This document shows, piece by piece, positions 22,229 to 35,584 of a DNA stretch of 64,000 bases. Both the position numbers and the translations under genes were made by a program. The DNA is from Anseranas semipalmata (lineage: Eukaryota; Chordata; Aves; Anseriformes; Anseranatidae). The DNA lies in contig VXAA01006535.1 of assembly GCA_013399115.1 (NCBI GenBank), positions 158,852 to 222,851 on the forward strand, given 5' to 3'. The notes under the pieces were generated by a model, which had not been told where the DNA came from, searched no databases, and was given only the letters and a program-made list of their open reading frames with translations. Each line of letters opens with the position of its first letter. Positions within the stretch are counted from its first letter, which is position 1.

Positions 22229-25200
22229 AATTAATAGTATCCAAATGTGAAGCCTAGTTCTTTTCCTTTATTTCTCATAGATAAGCAAGACAGCCAAGCT
22301 TTATATACACCTTATCTGGTCAACTGATATAGTTAGAAAAAAAATGTCACTTTCCAAGCCACTGAAACCTATTTGGCATTCCCTCAAGTTGCCACTTCTT
22401 TCTGTGCTTTTGCCGATAAATTTCTCAGTAATCATATGTGGGTTTATAACAGCAAACTATGATTATTCGTATAGCGAACAACAGCACAGATAGAACAGCG
22501 TACATCTAGTTTTGTGAAGTATGTACAGATCCGAGGCTGATGACTGTTACCTACTTCTGTTCCATGAGCAAACAAGGTCTGTGCTTTATGAGTGATCCCA
22601 TAGAGAATATTTTCAAAACAGGAATTAATTCACTGGTTCCCTGCTCTGCTCCAGCAGTAGCAGCTACACCAGAAGCCCAGCAGCAACTCTCTGTGCAAAG
22701 CACTGCCACACCGCAGTCTTAGCAGCGCTAATGAGTGCACATTTCTCTTTTAAACAGGAGTTCTATCCTATGTTGCAAATCAACTGAAGATATAGGACTT
22801 TGATTGTAGATACAGATAACATCGTATTAGTAGTAGCAGCTGCTGATACCAAGTAACTAATGGAGTAAGAGAGCAACTGACATTTTTCTCTGCCTTGTAC
22901 TTTGCTCATCTGTCTTGTCCAGGAAAACGCTGTGATCACATCCATTTGCCATCTCTTGGCAACCTTCATTTCTCTTGTACATCTATGACTAGTATTCTGT
23001 GACTTAATTTTGTCCACTGCATGTCCTGTTTTTGAGCTATCTGTCCTACTTAGTTGCAATTACTTCTCCGTGTATCACTGATGAATAATTTCCTAGATGG
23101 ATGTTTGTTATAAACCCATTCGTTGATCTTCCTGACTTGCCCTAAAATATTTAACACCTTATATATTTCTCCGTGCTAAAAAAACATTCTGTAGAGACCT
23201 TTTATTTCTGCTCTATACATCATTGTTAGCAGGATGCATTTTTTAAATACTTGAAGAGACAGATGAGCTGATTCTTCAGGAAGTTGCAGAATTTGTGAGA
23301 CACTACAACCTGGTCTTGTTCTCTGATCCCCCTTCTCTCAGGACCTGTGCTCTTTAAAAAGCCAGCTTTATTTCTAGTTTTGCTGGAGTTTCCCATTCCA
23401 CAGTAATCAGCATTTCTGACAAGATGTATCTATGTTGTCTGTGTTTGCTGCATGCTCAGACCTCGCACATTAATTTCCTTTCATCGGTTCCCTTACCACA
23501 AACACGAACTCTACCAGCTTTATCTCCTGTGATATAAACATAGTGGAAGCTGTAAATGTTAAATGCTGGACCACTGTCATGCTTACTTCACTCATGGAAA
23601 GCTTCTTTGAGGCAGGCAGGAACCAATATAGGTGGCATTAATGTTTCTCACAAGCTCATTTTTCTAGTTACACCAGCTTGACTGCTCTCACCTTCCTTTG
23701 CTGTCAATGATGTCACAGCTCTTGCTAGATACGGGGCCAGTAACTTTCTAACCGCAAACCAAGATACTTCAAATGTGAATACTACGAGCATAAAGGCAAG
23801 GAATCTCATCCAGTATCCCGGCAGAAAAGCTGCAGTAAAGCAGTGCATTATTGGCCAGTTTGGGACCCTCGATTAAATACAGGAGACAAATCGCAAGGGC
23901 TCTTCCTATATTCTGCCAGCACTTGTAGTGGGAATATGAACTGTGGGTATATATTGTGCAGCTCATCTCCTGAAGGCAAGGGAAAGGGAAAGGTTGAATG
24001 AAGGATCTTGCATGCACCCCTTCTCCTCACCAGTACACACACCACGATACTTGTCATGTTGGCAGCCAATCTGAAAGTGGGGTATTGGTAGTGCCTGAGC
24101 ATCGAGGTCAATTCTCAATTACTCCTGCAATTCCCATTCTCCAAATTCTATCCCACTGCACAGAGATTATGGGCTTGTGACAGACAGCTGATTTCAAGGG
24201 TATCACTGAATCCTTTATCAGTTAGTTTCAAAAGGTTCATTCAAGTCAGGGCCATGATTTATGTAGTTGAATTTAGGATTTTTTTTCACCCTTTTACAAT
24301 GAAGCTTGTCTTTGTTTTTCCAGTTTCCAATGCAGAAATGTTAGGATATTCCTGAAGTTTTACTTAAAATGTAAGAATAAAATCAGGATGGCTCAAGACC
24401 TGGCGAGGTGATTTACAATTTATCCAATAGGTAAATGATGTTTTCCTCAGCTAGCACTGATTGCTGTTCTATGCCTGGAGGAACAGAAACTCAAGACTAG
24501 AACTGCTCAGCTTCTCCTTCTTTTTTCTCCTGTTTATTTTGCAAAAGGCAATCTCCCTTTACACCCTAATTAAGAAAAAGGCAATTCTCCTCATTTTACA
24601 ACAGTTTGGGTACAATGGTAAAAAAAAAAAAAAAATCTCTCCTTTGAGAGCCTGTATGCAATGCTGCAATACAGATTATTATGACCATGGATAGTAATAA
24701 CAGTGATAGTTGTTACTGTATAGCCCATAATCAACCTAAAAAGACATATTCAGATCATTAAGGCATTCAGATTATGATGAATGGTTAATAGGAATTTTTT
24801 CTCAGCTCCAAAATCATGAGTTGAATATCCTGAACAGAATTTGAACTACTTCATTCTTAAACTGTGGTTGTTTTGGGCAAAAAACAAAATTTGGCCTCCT
24901 ATGCATTAATGCTTTCTTCATTCTCCTGGGCTGTGTGCTGCTCAGGGTGGGGACATGCTATTCCTTTTTGTTCTGTAAAATCCCAAGCACACTTCTGGGT
25001 CTTATAATAAATAATAAAAAACAGTCCTAAAAACAAAGCAATAGAACTGCTTTCAAACAAGGATTTTTATTGTTTGCATAGCACAGACTTCCATATGTTT
25101 CTCAAAGTTTTCCTTGTGAATTATGTTGCCTTTGATAATTACATTGCAGAAAAAGGAAACGGTATTCAGCTGGCTACTGCACAAGTGTAAACTAGCCTGT

Positions 25201-27204
25201 AATAAACGGAGTCTTTCTCTGTTGCATATATCTTTTTTACAGCATCTTTCTTAACAGTTTGTATGCAGCTGGTGTTCTTCTATGCTCAGGTAAATTACCA
25301 TTGAATAATTGCAGTGCGAGGTCAAAAATCAATTAAATGGAAATTACAGTTATTTGTTTAAAAAGCTCAAGCAATATTTTATATCACAAGTCTCTTAGGT
25401 GACAGGTCAAATGGGTTAATCAGCAACCAGTTTTCTCTATGCTCCTGACTCAAATGTGCCTTTAGCAGGTGTGACAGAAAAAGAGTCTCAAATGCTCACT
25501 TATGGTCAGTGACAAAGACGTGGGGGCATTGGGGAAATTGCAAAAGTTATTGGCATCTATCACTGCTTTGCTACTAATGTGTCTTACTGCACCTGGATAG
25601 CACAGATTTTAAAATAACTTAGCAGAGAACTACTTTGTGTACTGCTGAATGAATGCATCCAGCTTTTCAGCTCATTCAAGCATTTGAAATGTCTCAGGCC
25701 AAATACTGTGTTGCACCATCTTTTGGGATCCAGATTTTTGCAGCTAAAATGTAGATTTTCCAAGCAGTCCTTGCCTGTCAGCATGAGAATATGTCTCAAT
25801 TTCTTTATTCCTCTCTTTTCCTGCTAAAATTGTTGTTTTCCAATTTCTCCTCATTTCCTGCAAGTGTCATAATGTAAAGCAAATATTGTAATGCCAGAAG
25901 CAAATATCCACATCTTTAATTGTAAAATATGATATCAATATTTCCATGATACCTGTGTTGGAAAAGTAATGAGAATTTTGCTAACTCAATGGCTTGGCTT
26001 AAACAGTGATTTTAACTAATCCACAGCTTGTTAAGAAAATGTAAAAAGGAGACAGACACGACAGGCTGCATGTGTGTGTGGGTTTAGGGTCATAAACAGC
26101 ATCTGGCACATCTCTTACAATCTGTCAGTATCATCTAACCCTATATCTTTGTCTTGACCAATATATCCAGCATGTTTCACCCTTAGGTGCCATCAAGCCT
26201 TACAGTGAAAGCACTGCCAAACTTGCATTTCCAAGATGATCTGTTTCTGTCATGTTTGCAACACATCCAGGCACAGTACAGGAACCCCCGGGCTAAGCAC
26301 CTCACAAAACTCCTGATCTTGAGCCCTTTGTACTCCCCTGTCCCCCCTCCTTTCTCCATTGAGCCAAGGTGAAGAGAAAAGAGTCAAGCACCTATAGGGG
26401 ACCTACTTGATATGAATCCCACGGAGCAACCTCAGTGTCAGTAGCTGAAATAGAAAATTCAAAGTGAGCACGATGTTGCCTAGATGGGAGATGACCATTT
26501 TCCATATTATTCTTGGAAAGATGTAGTGTTTGGTTGTCAGGAAGTTTGTTTGCTTATATTAAGCTGCTTACTGACTATTATTCACTGACTTGTTATGTAA
26601 ATATATATATATATGTTATTTGTGGTGAATTTTGAAATGTAATTTGCAGCTGAAGACCTAATTACCAATGGAATTACAACTTTTTATATCTAGTTGCTTT
26701 TCTCTAAATAAATAAATAAAGCATAAAGTTCTTTCCTGTACTGTAATTAATGCCATGGTGACCTCCACTAGGTGCACAGTGAGGTGGTTTCATCTTGATT
26801 CAAAACACAGATAAATATTTAGGATACCCATCATAGATAAGGGCTCAAATGAATCATCTGTATCAGCAAGTCTCCAGCAACCATGCTGTGAAATACCAGC
26901 TCCATCTCAAAGCCATAATGTCTTCTCACCCTATCTGTAGCTATGAAGGTGATGCTCTAGAACCTGGCACTGGAATGCTGCTCCAGGGGTTGGAAACTTA
27001 GGCTGGTTTTCAGACCCCTCTAAAAAAAAGAGAGAGGAGCTAATTCCGTATTACAATCTAAAAGTTAATGGTGTGATGCTGAGCTGTTCCCTCACCTGTA
27101 TCTGCTTTCCTAGACTTATTCTCTTAGTCATTTTATTCATTTATCTAGTGGCCAAGAACATAGGCTTTAAATACGAAACTTGCATGTCTCATTAGGGTTT
27201 CCAT

Positions 27205-27275
27205 TCATTATTTCCTGTAAAAAGACGATAATAGGTATGTGTAATGTAAATGTACTTGTAAGATTCACATACCAA
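27205..27275 (-). mobile_element. Possible ancient MIR/L2-tail remnant
   Basis: The order GGTTTCCATTCATTATTTCC then TGTAAAAAGACGATAATAGG and GTACTTGTAAG resembles the antisense of the MIR/L2 type 3' end (GTTTCC..CATCTGTAAAATGGGGATAATA). The similarity is loose, so this is a weak call. Confidence 0.3.
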
Positions 27276-27279
27276 GATG

Positions 27280-30200
27280 ACAAAACAATTAGGTTAGTTA
27301 TTTAAGTATTAATAGTTAGGCTGTTATGGGGCTACTTGTTTTTGGATGTTTTTTTCTGTGTTGCTCCCCCTTCCTTTGGAAAATATGAGTCCTTTTTCCT
27401 ACTCTTCTTTCTTTCTCCTACTTTTCCATTCCTTTTACTTTGCTGCCTTTATCTTTCCATAAGACAATGCCTTATCTTCTACTTATTTGTTCCCTTTCCT
27501 TTATTTATATATAATTTGTCATTTTCTTTTTGAGTTGGAGGGCAGGAGATAAATCACATGGAGTGGTGAAAAGGAAGAGGAATAACACAGTGAAAGTTGT
27601 TAGCAAGGAATCCTCACTCATTCCAATTTTAGACTGGCCCAAGAATGAAAAGGAGCCACAAAGCACCAAGTTCTTTGCTTTTTCTATCATTCAGCCAGCT
27701 ATATGTTTTATAGGCAATAGTGTTAAAATATTGCATTTTTCTGCTTGTTTCTAAGTACCTAAACAAATAGCTGCGTGAACTAATTTTTACAAAGGTTTTC
27801 CCCAAGCTACTAATTTAACAATGGAGCATTTCACTGCTTATTGTATGATCAGAGTTCTAAACTGTACCTTATATTCATAATTACTGAATAAAATTAACAA
27901 ACTTCTCTGATAGTGTAATTATTTACAGCCTCTTATATTATCATACATTAAATTAACTGAGAATACATAACTGCTGTTATTAATACCTCCCGTCTCCTTA
28001 ATGAAGCAAAAGGCAGAGGCACAAGCCTATCGATTGCGTCTCCACAGAAGTGTCTGGACCAGGCAAACAGATTGGACCCCACCTCCAGGAATGCTCCCTC
28101 AAACCCACCATGTCTCACTGTTTTTGCTTTGCCAAAAATGCATAGATTCTAATCCCTTTAAAGAAGTTGTATCATCAGTGGCATGTTGTGAAATGTTGCA
28201 TCTAATAGCCATGTCGTAGGGCGTCAAACAGGATGATTTTTTTCCTGCAATAATACCAATGAATAAAGCAGGGCAGAATTAAATGTGTACTGTATATCCT
28301 TTGAGATATTTTTTTTTGTGCTCCAGACCATAGAGGGAAGTACAATGAGACCTTTTTTACATGAATACTCAACAAAATAATAGATGTACTGAGCTAAGTT
28401 ATTTTGAGGACACTAACAGGTGAAATGTGATACAAGAATGAGCCCACTTAAAGGAACACCTGAAAAATAAACTCTGCATTGTAGAATGATATAAATTTCA
28501 CATACCAGCAGGGAACTTCAGTGAGAATTAGTTTTGTGCAACATGCTTATATGCGTAAAATGGGTTTCTACTGTACTTCGGCTTTAAAAACATTATTCAC
28601 TGTTTCCTAGTACAAAGCCCCAGCAGGCATGCACTTGGCTAGCTAGTGAAGAACTCTGCCCCAGTTTTCCATAATGCATTCATGAAGGGATTTGTAACAA
28701 CCAGTGGTTACTGCAGCAGAAAGACTCAAATGTTGTACTGTGGTACTTTTGAAACAAACACAAAAGTTCAATCGCTACAGCTCTTACAGGCTAATGATGT
28801 GCTGTAAACACTGGCATATTGCTAGCAATGTATAATCCATACTCAAAGCAGCCATTCATTAAGACTTATAATTTCTTTTTTATATACTCCGCTCCTCAGA
28901 TTAAAACTATGGATTTCAGAAGCCTCTTCTGGTGACTCAGCCTCACTGTGGTAAGTACTTGCACCCTATGGGGCTCAATTTACCGAGAGCTTTGCAGAGA
29001 GTCCCCAGCAGGTATACCTCTCAGCTCCCTACATCTCTCATTTCTCTTTTGTGCAGAACAACTGTTGTCTGAGCACCTGCGATGAGGCTGGGAAGGTCAA
29101 AGGGTTCATTGGTATATTGTCAAAATGTAGAGCCTTGGGCTGCAGCAAGTGAGCCTGGAAAGTGAGCAGCAACCTGCAGTCAACACAAGGCTCAGGGCTG
29201 GGCTAGAGAGCTGTGATGGTTAAGCAAGAATAAGTAGGTTGTTAAATACAAGCTGGGCTTAGCTTAAGGTGATGAACAGCACCTCCTCAGCCAAGAAAAC
29301 TTGGCTTGTTGGAACCAGTGTGCTCCCCAACCCTCATTTCTCTCTCTCCCACTTTAACACTACTGAGAGCTTGCTTCTCGTTCTTTTCTGGCTGTATTTC
29401 TTTCCAGCGGTTCTCAAGCCTCTCTACCTTAATGCTCCCCTCCTCTCTTCTAGGATTTTTTTCTGCCTTTCGGAAACTCTTTTTAATTAATAAAGGTGTA
29501 GCCTAAAGCTGTATGAGGAACAGCATGGAAAAAAGTTGGAAGAAAACTTTATCATACAGAAGATTTTGTCTAAATCTCTATGGGAAGAGACAGGCACAGA
29601 GAAATAGATGCCATGTATGGGCTTTTCTCTCTTCACACAGCTTAGATCTTCCTTTGAACTTGACTCCATCAAAAAATAGAGCTCAGAAGCCTGCTGAGAT
29701 GGTGCAGTACTCAATTATAAGAGAATGTGTCTTACGGGTGACAGCGCTGACAAGCTACGTTATTGCAAATTCAAGTAATTGGGAAATGCAAAAACAGATG
29801 GGTGGCCACTTTTCTGGATCTTCTGCCCATGTGCCCCAGAAAAAGAGCAACATCTGCCCCAGGAGGAGTCTGGCCACTATTCAGAAGCTCAGTCTGGGCA
29901 ATGCAGTGTTGGTCAGCAACCCTCTATCAAAAGGCATGATCAAGTATGGCGACACAGATGGCATTTCATTCTCTATATCAGAAGAAAGGCACTAAACTGC
30001 ATTGAATGAGCTTTAACCCTAAAAGGGGAACTAACAATAAACACTGTCCAATGCAACTACTTTGGGATAAGTATGTAATGTTATAAAGAACTTCATAATG
30101 ATAGGCCATGCAGTTTTACAGAGTTTACCCTGAAAGATGCATATTCCATCCATTTTGCGTTTGCAAGCTTGGATTTATTCTACAATGACTGCATCTGTAT

Positions 30201-31940
30201 TTAATTTAAGCCCTTGCGGATACTGGATATCAGCTTTCATCTGTGCTATTTGCTGGAACTGATCTCTTCTGGATTCTACCTCTCTGGGGAGCCCAGTATC
30301 TAGATCAAGAATAAAATATACTGAAATTTGTAAAAGAACAAAAAAAATTCCAGGTATGTTTTAACACTGGCATTGGTACACAGTCTTTCTGGAAACTTGA
30401 AGTACACATGTATCTCTGAAGAAAGAAGGCTTGTAGTAGAGGACAAGTGCCTGTAAAGAAAATGTTTTCCTCTTGAGTCTCTAAGAGGAGAATTTTTCAC
30501 GTTGCAATGAAACAAAGCATGTGCTGCAGCTCACATGTTGCAGATATGGCAGAAACCAAGCTTCTTAATGTACAAGTTTTAGGAGCTCATACCTTTCTCA
30601 TGAGTCAACCTGAAATTAACCCTTTCACGTACTGCAAAAAGAAAATATAGTTCAAAATTTCGTTACTTGCATCCACAACCCCTGTATTGTTTCTGCATAA
30701 GCCTTATTTTTATGGTAGGATAAGAATAGTACCATCATGTATTGGAATAATACCATGCACACTGTGCTCAAGTCTGAGTCATATCATTTATGAAGCAGAA
30801 ATATCAGGGAGAAAGGTGGGGATTTGGGGCAGCTGGGGGAGAAGTTCAATCCAGGAGCCTCAGCTGGGCCTCCTAATACTACTGTTATGTCAATAAATCC
30901 TAATAATAGCAAAAATGAACCAGTTGGGAAGGCATTATTATCCTTTTTTTTGCTGCAGGCCAAGGAAGTTATTAGTTTGATTTGCAGTCAAATCTCAAGT
31001 AGAGCTGGATGGTTGCCTGGATCCAAAAGTGTTCGCCAAGCACACACAGTGAGGGACACGGGGCCCAGGAAATGTGGAGACCAAACCACATGCACACCTT
31101 GTGGGGACTTGAGGCTACAGCAGTGGAGGTATTTAAAAGTCACCTTGCATAAATATCCAGCCTGCACAGGTGCCTGTCTGAACAGAGTCACTGAGTCTTT
31201 TGTGTTTTCTTCCCTTGTGATAATAAATTCACTTTAAAGTGATAACAGATCAGGGTGAAGTCCATCCCCAAGGTTTAGAGAACAGTGGTAAAACTTAAGA
31301 AAGTACTTCTGGAAAAAGACAGTTTGCAAAAGTCTGATTCCTTTTTTTTTTCCAAGTGATTTGCTGCTTGTTTAATTATACATTTCTGTTCCTCCCTCAG
31401 TGGATCTGAACTCTGCTGACTGAAATCCAGAATTTCCCCTCCCAAGCAGAGGCACGAACCCCCGCAAACTGGAGATCAACAAAAACAGCAAAAACCTACA
31501 ACTGGATTTTCTTTCCCTAAAATTACTCCTTACCTTTTATAACTCCCACACAAATAGCTGTGATATTGTAAATATGATAAATCCCTCTATGTGAGCTGAA
31601 TAAATTGATTAGAAGCAAAATAGTCATGTGGGTTGGACTAGATTGGCTTATTAAGGATTCAATAGATAATTGCTTGCACAGTGGGACAAAAAAGAAGGAA
31701 GAAATAAATACAGAGAGAAATATATGTTTGTTTGTAGAACAGCTGATGGGCTACTGGCCAGGGCAGGCTGAAAAAGACTGCAGGAGTTTTGGATACAGTG
31801 AGAACCTATTACTGCTGGCTGTCATGGAACAAAATTCAAAGGAAGAAGTCCACAGACTGCGGTGCCTGGAACAATATAGCTGTGGTTCAAGGGTTTTTCT
31901 TTTATGGCCTGATTACAAATGCAATATAATTAACTGCACC
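27280..31940. other. Non-coding stretch, no gene seen
   Basis: AT-rich. The 160-codon plus-strand frame at 29513-29995 and the 137-codon frame at 30824-31237 are unusually long for this composition but show no recognisable domain, signal peptide or membrane segment. Neither has a recognisable splice context that I can support. I leave them unannotated as genes. Confidence 0.55.
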
Positions 31941-31943
31941 ATA

Positions 31944-32005
31944 TACTTGCACAGCTCCTTTAATCCAATGATTTCAAAGAACTTTACAGAGCATAATTAA
32001 GTAAG
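31944..32005 (+). mobile_element. Ancient SINE/L2-tail remnant (MIR/CORE-SINE-like)
   Basis: CACAGCTCCTTTAATCCAATG, ATTTCAAAGAACTTTACA and GAGCATAATTAAGTAAGG follow the sense order of the old amniote element: ATAGC.CCTTTCATCCAAGG, ATCTCAAAGCACTTTACA, AACATTAATTAAG. This is the best-preserved of the SINE-like remnants in the window. The copy is short, has no internal promoter boxes left and cannot be active. Confidence 0.65.
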
Positions 32006-33429
32006 GAAAGATATTGACCTGGGAGCAAAACTTGGAGATGGATCTGCCAGCTTCCCACCCTTTCCTGTCTTCTTTGTTAGATGCTTCTCTGTTTACTGGA
32101 TTGTGAATAGTAGGGCTGGAAGGCAAATCTATTTAATAGTAAAACTTGTTTGTGTGAGGTACAAAGGGCAGGAGCACGTGCATTTGAGTGGCAGTCTGAA
32201 AGACAGAAGGTGTCGAGCAAGAATAAAGAATCAGGTATGCATGGCAGAAAAGGAGCAGAACAAGTCTGTGTTATTGAAAGGACAAAGGAGAAACGTGGTA
32301 GCCTTGAAAGTATTGCATCTCAAGGTGGGTTTTGTCCTTTGTCCACAGTAGCTCAGAAGTTCTGTCCTCTCTCACAGTAAACATGGTCAGTCTTTCTTCC
32401 TTCTAAATAAGGGAGTGGACGTAACTCCAGCTAGTCCTCAGCAACCAATGCAAAGCACAGATCTACAGCTTCAGGGAGAAAAAAGAAAATCCTTAAGTAA
32501 GCCCTCTCCCTTCTATTCATTTTCTGTAACTTTCTCAGCAACAACCAAAGGACCAGATACACAGTGTGCAGAGAGAAAATGATAGATTAATTAGCTCCCA
32601 GCAGATCTGCCATACCCCAGCCATGCACAGTCTTCTGTTGAAAAGAAGTGCCTGGTCATTCTCCTTAGCCCAAGTGAGTGGAAAAGTGAGTGGCTTCACA
32701 TCACCCACATCTTAGGCAAAAATGAATAAAGTAGAAGAGCGCTGGACTCTAAATAAAGGAAGAGGGAATTAAAAAGTGGCACAATAGTAGGCGAGAAACT
32801 GAGGTACAGCTAAAAAATTGGTGTTCAGTTTTCACCAGATGAAGTGAAATCCTAGAGCCGTGGACGACTTAGGTTTTATGTAGGTGGAGAAACCGCTATT
32901 GCTGAAGAAACTTTTAGAAATTCTGAGCATTTACTCATCAGTTGATCTGATGAGATGGACCACAGGTCAAGAAGGTCTCTGTGCCACTGGAAATCTACCA
33001 AAAATAAGAAGAGAATCCTTTTTCTAAAATGACTATTCCAGAACTATAGGCTGCATGACTACTTAAGCAAACAGTCCCAGTGAAGTAAAGAAGAGTTTGA
33101 GCAGTATAAATCTGTCTGTAACACAGTTAAAAATACATAATAAGTATTGGGATAAAGGTACTGTAAACCTACAAGCTGTAGATAAATATAGTTATTCCTA
33201 AAAATGAAAATGGAATGGTAAAAAAAGAGGCCTAACACAGAGCACTAGGACCTTAGGCAACTGCTGAATATAATTTCTCAAGGTATCAGAACAAAATAGT
33301 AAAGCCTGCCCACCTGGAACTCCTGCAGGAACCTCTGCTGAGGCATCTCCCAGGAGAGGGTACCGTCTGTGGCAGGAAGAGGAAAGCCTCTCCATGAAGG
33401 GGGGCAGTGATGCTCCATTCACAAGTGCT

Positions 33430-33497
33430 CATAATGTGCTTGGAGATCCTTGACAAAGGAGCAGTGCAATACACATCTGAAGTGTTATTATTATTCC
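33430..33497 (-). mobile_element. Ancient SINE/L2-tail remnant (MIR/CORE-SINE-like)
   Basis: On the plus strand the order is ATAATGTGCTTGGAGATCCTTG, AAAGGAGCAGTGCAATACA, then GTTATTATTATTCCTGTTGCACAGG. This is the antisense counterpart of the element seen at 31.94 kb (GTGCTTTGAGATCCTTGGATGAAAGGTGCTATA...TATTATTATT). With that copy it forms an oppositely oriented pair about 1.4 kb apart. Divergence is high. Confidence 0.6.
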
Positions 33498-33499
33498 TG

Positions 33500-35580
33500 T
33501 TGCACAGGTTTATTAAATTTAATGAGGACACTGAGGGATTCCATTAATCCTAACCACAATACCAGTGTCTCTCAACATTTTCTTGAGGAAGCCATTGAAA
33601 ATATAACAGCTCTGAGTGCCCTGCATTTTTACACCATGAGATTGTTAAGTGCACTCCACATGCAACTGCATCTACTCATTACACCCAAAGTCTATTCAGG
33701 CTCATGCTTCATCTGCTTGGCCTCTTTCACAGTAGAAGAATAGGATCCTACGTAAAGTCCACAAATATATTTTTCCCATAACACTTTGCAATAAGTGAAC
33801 GTTAATTCATGCTAAATTACAGTGGAGCTTCCATAGAATTACATACTACATCTACATGAGTATCCAGGGAGCAGCTTGATTAATATCATTATCACAATGA
33901 ATAGTAGAGGAATTAATGTGATTTGATGCTAACTATAACAGAGAAGCATTTAAATTTTACTTTTGGAAGACATCTTCCTTATTTTCCTATACAAAGTCCT
34001 TCCAACTTGCAGATAGAAAGTGTGGAAGTGACAGTCAGTTCACTAAGGCCTTTCTGGAGCAGAGCTGTTGGATTTTCACTCGTTATTAGGCCTTTTTTTG
34101 TGAAGTCCTGCTGCAAATACATACATGCATCCCATCTACATTTTTTTTCTCTTTTATAATTTGAGGTTTATTTTACAATAAAGTTTGTTTGCTCATAGTG
34201 AATTTGAAAAAGCTTAACCAATACATTTAGAAGTACTGCTAATGATTTCTTTCCCTGTTATTAAAAAGTTATAAAAACTAAAAACAAAATTATGAGATAC
34301 AATCCTGAAAATATAAATAACAAAAAAACACAAGAAAAAGTATCCATAGTAACCAGGCAGCAGAAGCATGTCTCCATAAAATACACAATTATTTATATTA
34401 TTTTTTACCGAACATTTTTGTTACAGTAGTATCTACAGAGCTCAGGGACATACACTCATAGAAACACCTTTGTAAACTAAGTAGATGAACCCCATAAAAA
34501 ATCAGGAGACAGGCATACAAACACAAATAAATTTTAAATAAATTTATTGCTTAAAATACCTTTTAATGGACAAACAGCTTCTCTTAATATGTCACCAAAC
34601 TAGAAAAATTTTTGGTAAAGAAAGTAAGGATACACAACTTCAGTGTACAAAGATACTGGCTCTGAAATACTTGTCTTCCTGCCAGATACACATAAACAAT
34701 GAAAAAAAGGGTGCAAAGGGTGGAGTGAATATTATACAAGATGTTACAGGTTCCTGTTTTCTCGTTTTCTTTATTTTACTACATTAAAATTTTGCAGAAT
34801 GCTACCAGCCCTCTTCTCTGGGGTGCTGGGCTTCTGAAAGGTGAGTGGGTTGGCATTCCCGCAGTCTGGAGCTTCCTTAATGCCCGTCAGGATCACAGCA
34901 GAGCAAGCAGCTACTCATGTCTTTTATGAATGATAGAAATACAGGCTTAAAACATCCTAAAATGGTTATCTTGGGGACATTATTGGCTGTTCTTAATCTC
35001 ACTAACCCCCGCCTACTTATAGTTAGCAGCTGCTGACTTTCTTCAGGGATAACTGCCATTCGCTGGTGAATTTGAGACAAATAAAACTAACCAAGAGGTT
35101 TACAAGTGTAACCTGCTCACTACAAACATAGTCACTGCTGAAGAAGACCACACTGACTACTTAGGCGTGTGTCAGTCATGTACGCCCATACTTTCAAAAC
35201 TGCATCCAAACAGGAGCCCTCACAGTTTCCTCCTGTAACATGTAGCTATAAATTGAGCTATAAAAATAATCCAGAATTTTTCACAGGTTTTAGAGGTGTA
35301 ACATGATGACAATCGTCTTCTACTTACTACTTCAGGGCTTATTTAGTTCACCTAGTACCTAGTTTTTTATCTAAATAGAAGGTCTTTGCACACATTTAAA
35401 GCAAGTTACTGTGGCGTGGCAGTAGGTGTGGAGCAGGTCTTGCTGTAGGTGGAAGGCTTGGACATGTGGGGTCACCTGCAGAAGTGCACGGTTGGCTGTG
35501 TTCCCCTTCCCAAGCCATGTGCTTGGGGTGAAGCTCTGCTGCCCTGAACTTCAGTTTCTCAGGCTGTGGTTTGCCTTCCT
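33500..35580. other. Non-coding stretch, no gene seen
   Basis: AT-rich up to about 35.4 kb, then somewhat GC-richer towards the CR1. No frame above 97 codons and nothing recognised. AGCTATAAA occurs twice close together near 35249-35271. Confidence 0.65.
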
Positions 35581-35584
35581 AGCT

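Larger units (their letters stand above)
19465..27195. other. Non-coding stretch, no gene seen
   Basis: A GC-richer patch at 19960-20350 carries a 127-codon minus-strand frame (19953-20336) and an 84-codon plus-strand frame (20101-20355). Neither resembles a known protein, so they are unassigned and probably chance. Smaller items are (AGC)7 at 21883-21903, a hairpin at 22201-22228, an A16 run at 24620-24635, (AT)7 at 26601-26614 and AAAT units near 26707. The interval 25040-25400 is AT-rich but has a texture reminiscent of conserved non-coding DNA (see findings). Confidence 0.55.

Noticed and set aside
31620..31680. GGGTTGGACTAGATTGGCTTA as another CR1 3' terminus
   Set aside because: Only a short word matches; upstream CR1 blocks and terminal octamers are missing.
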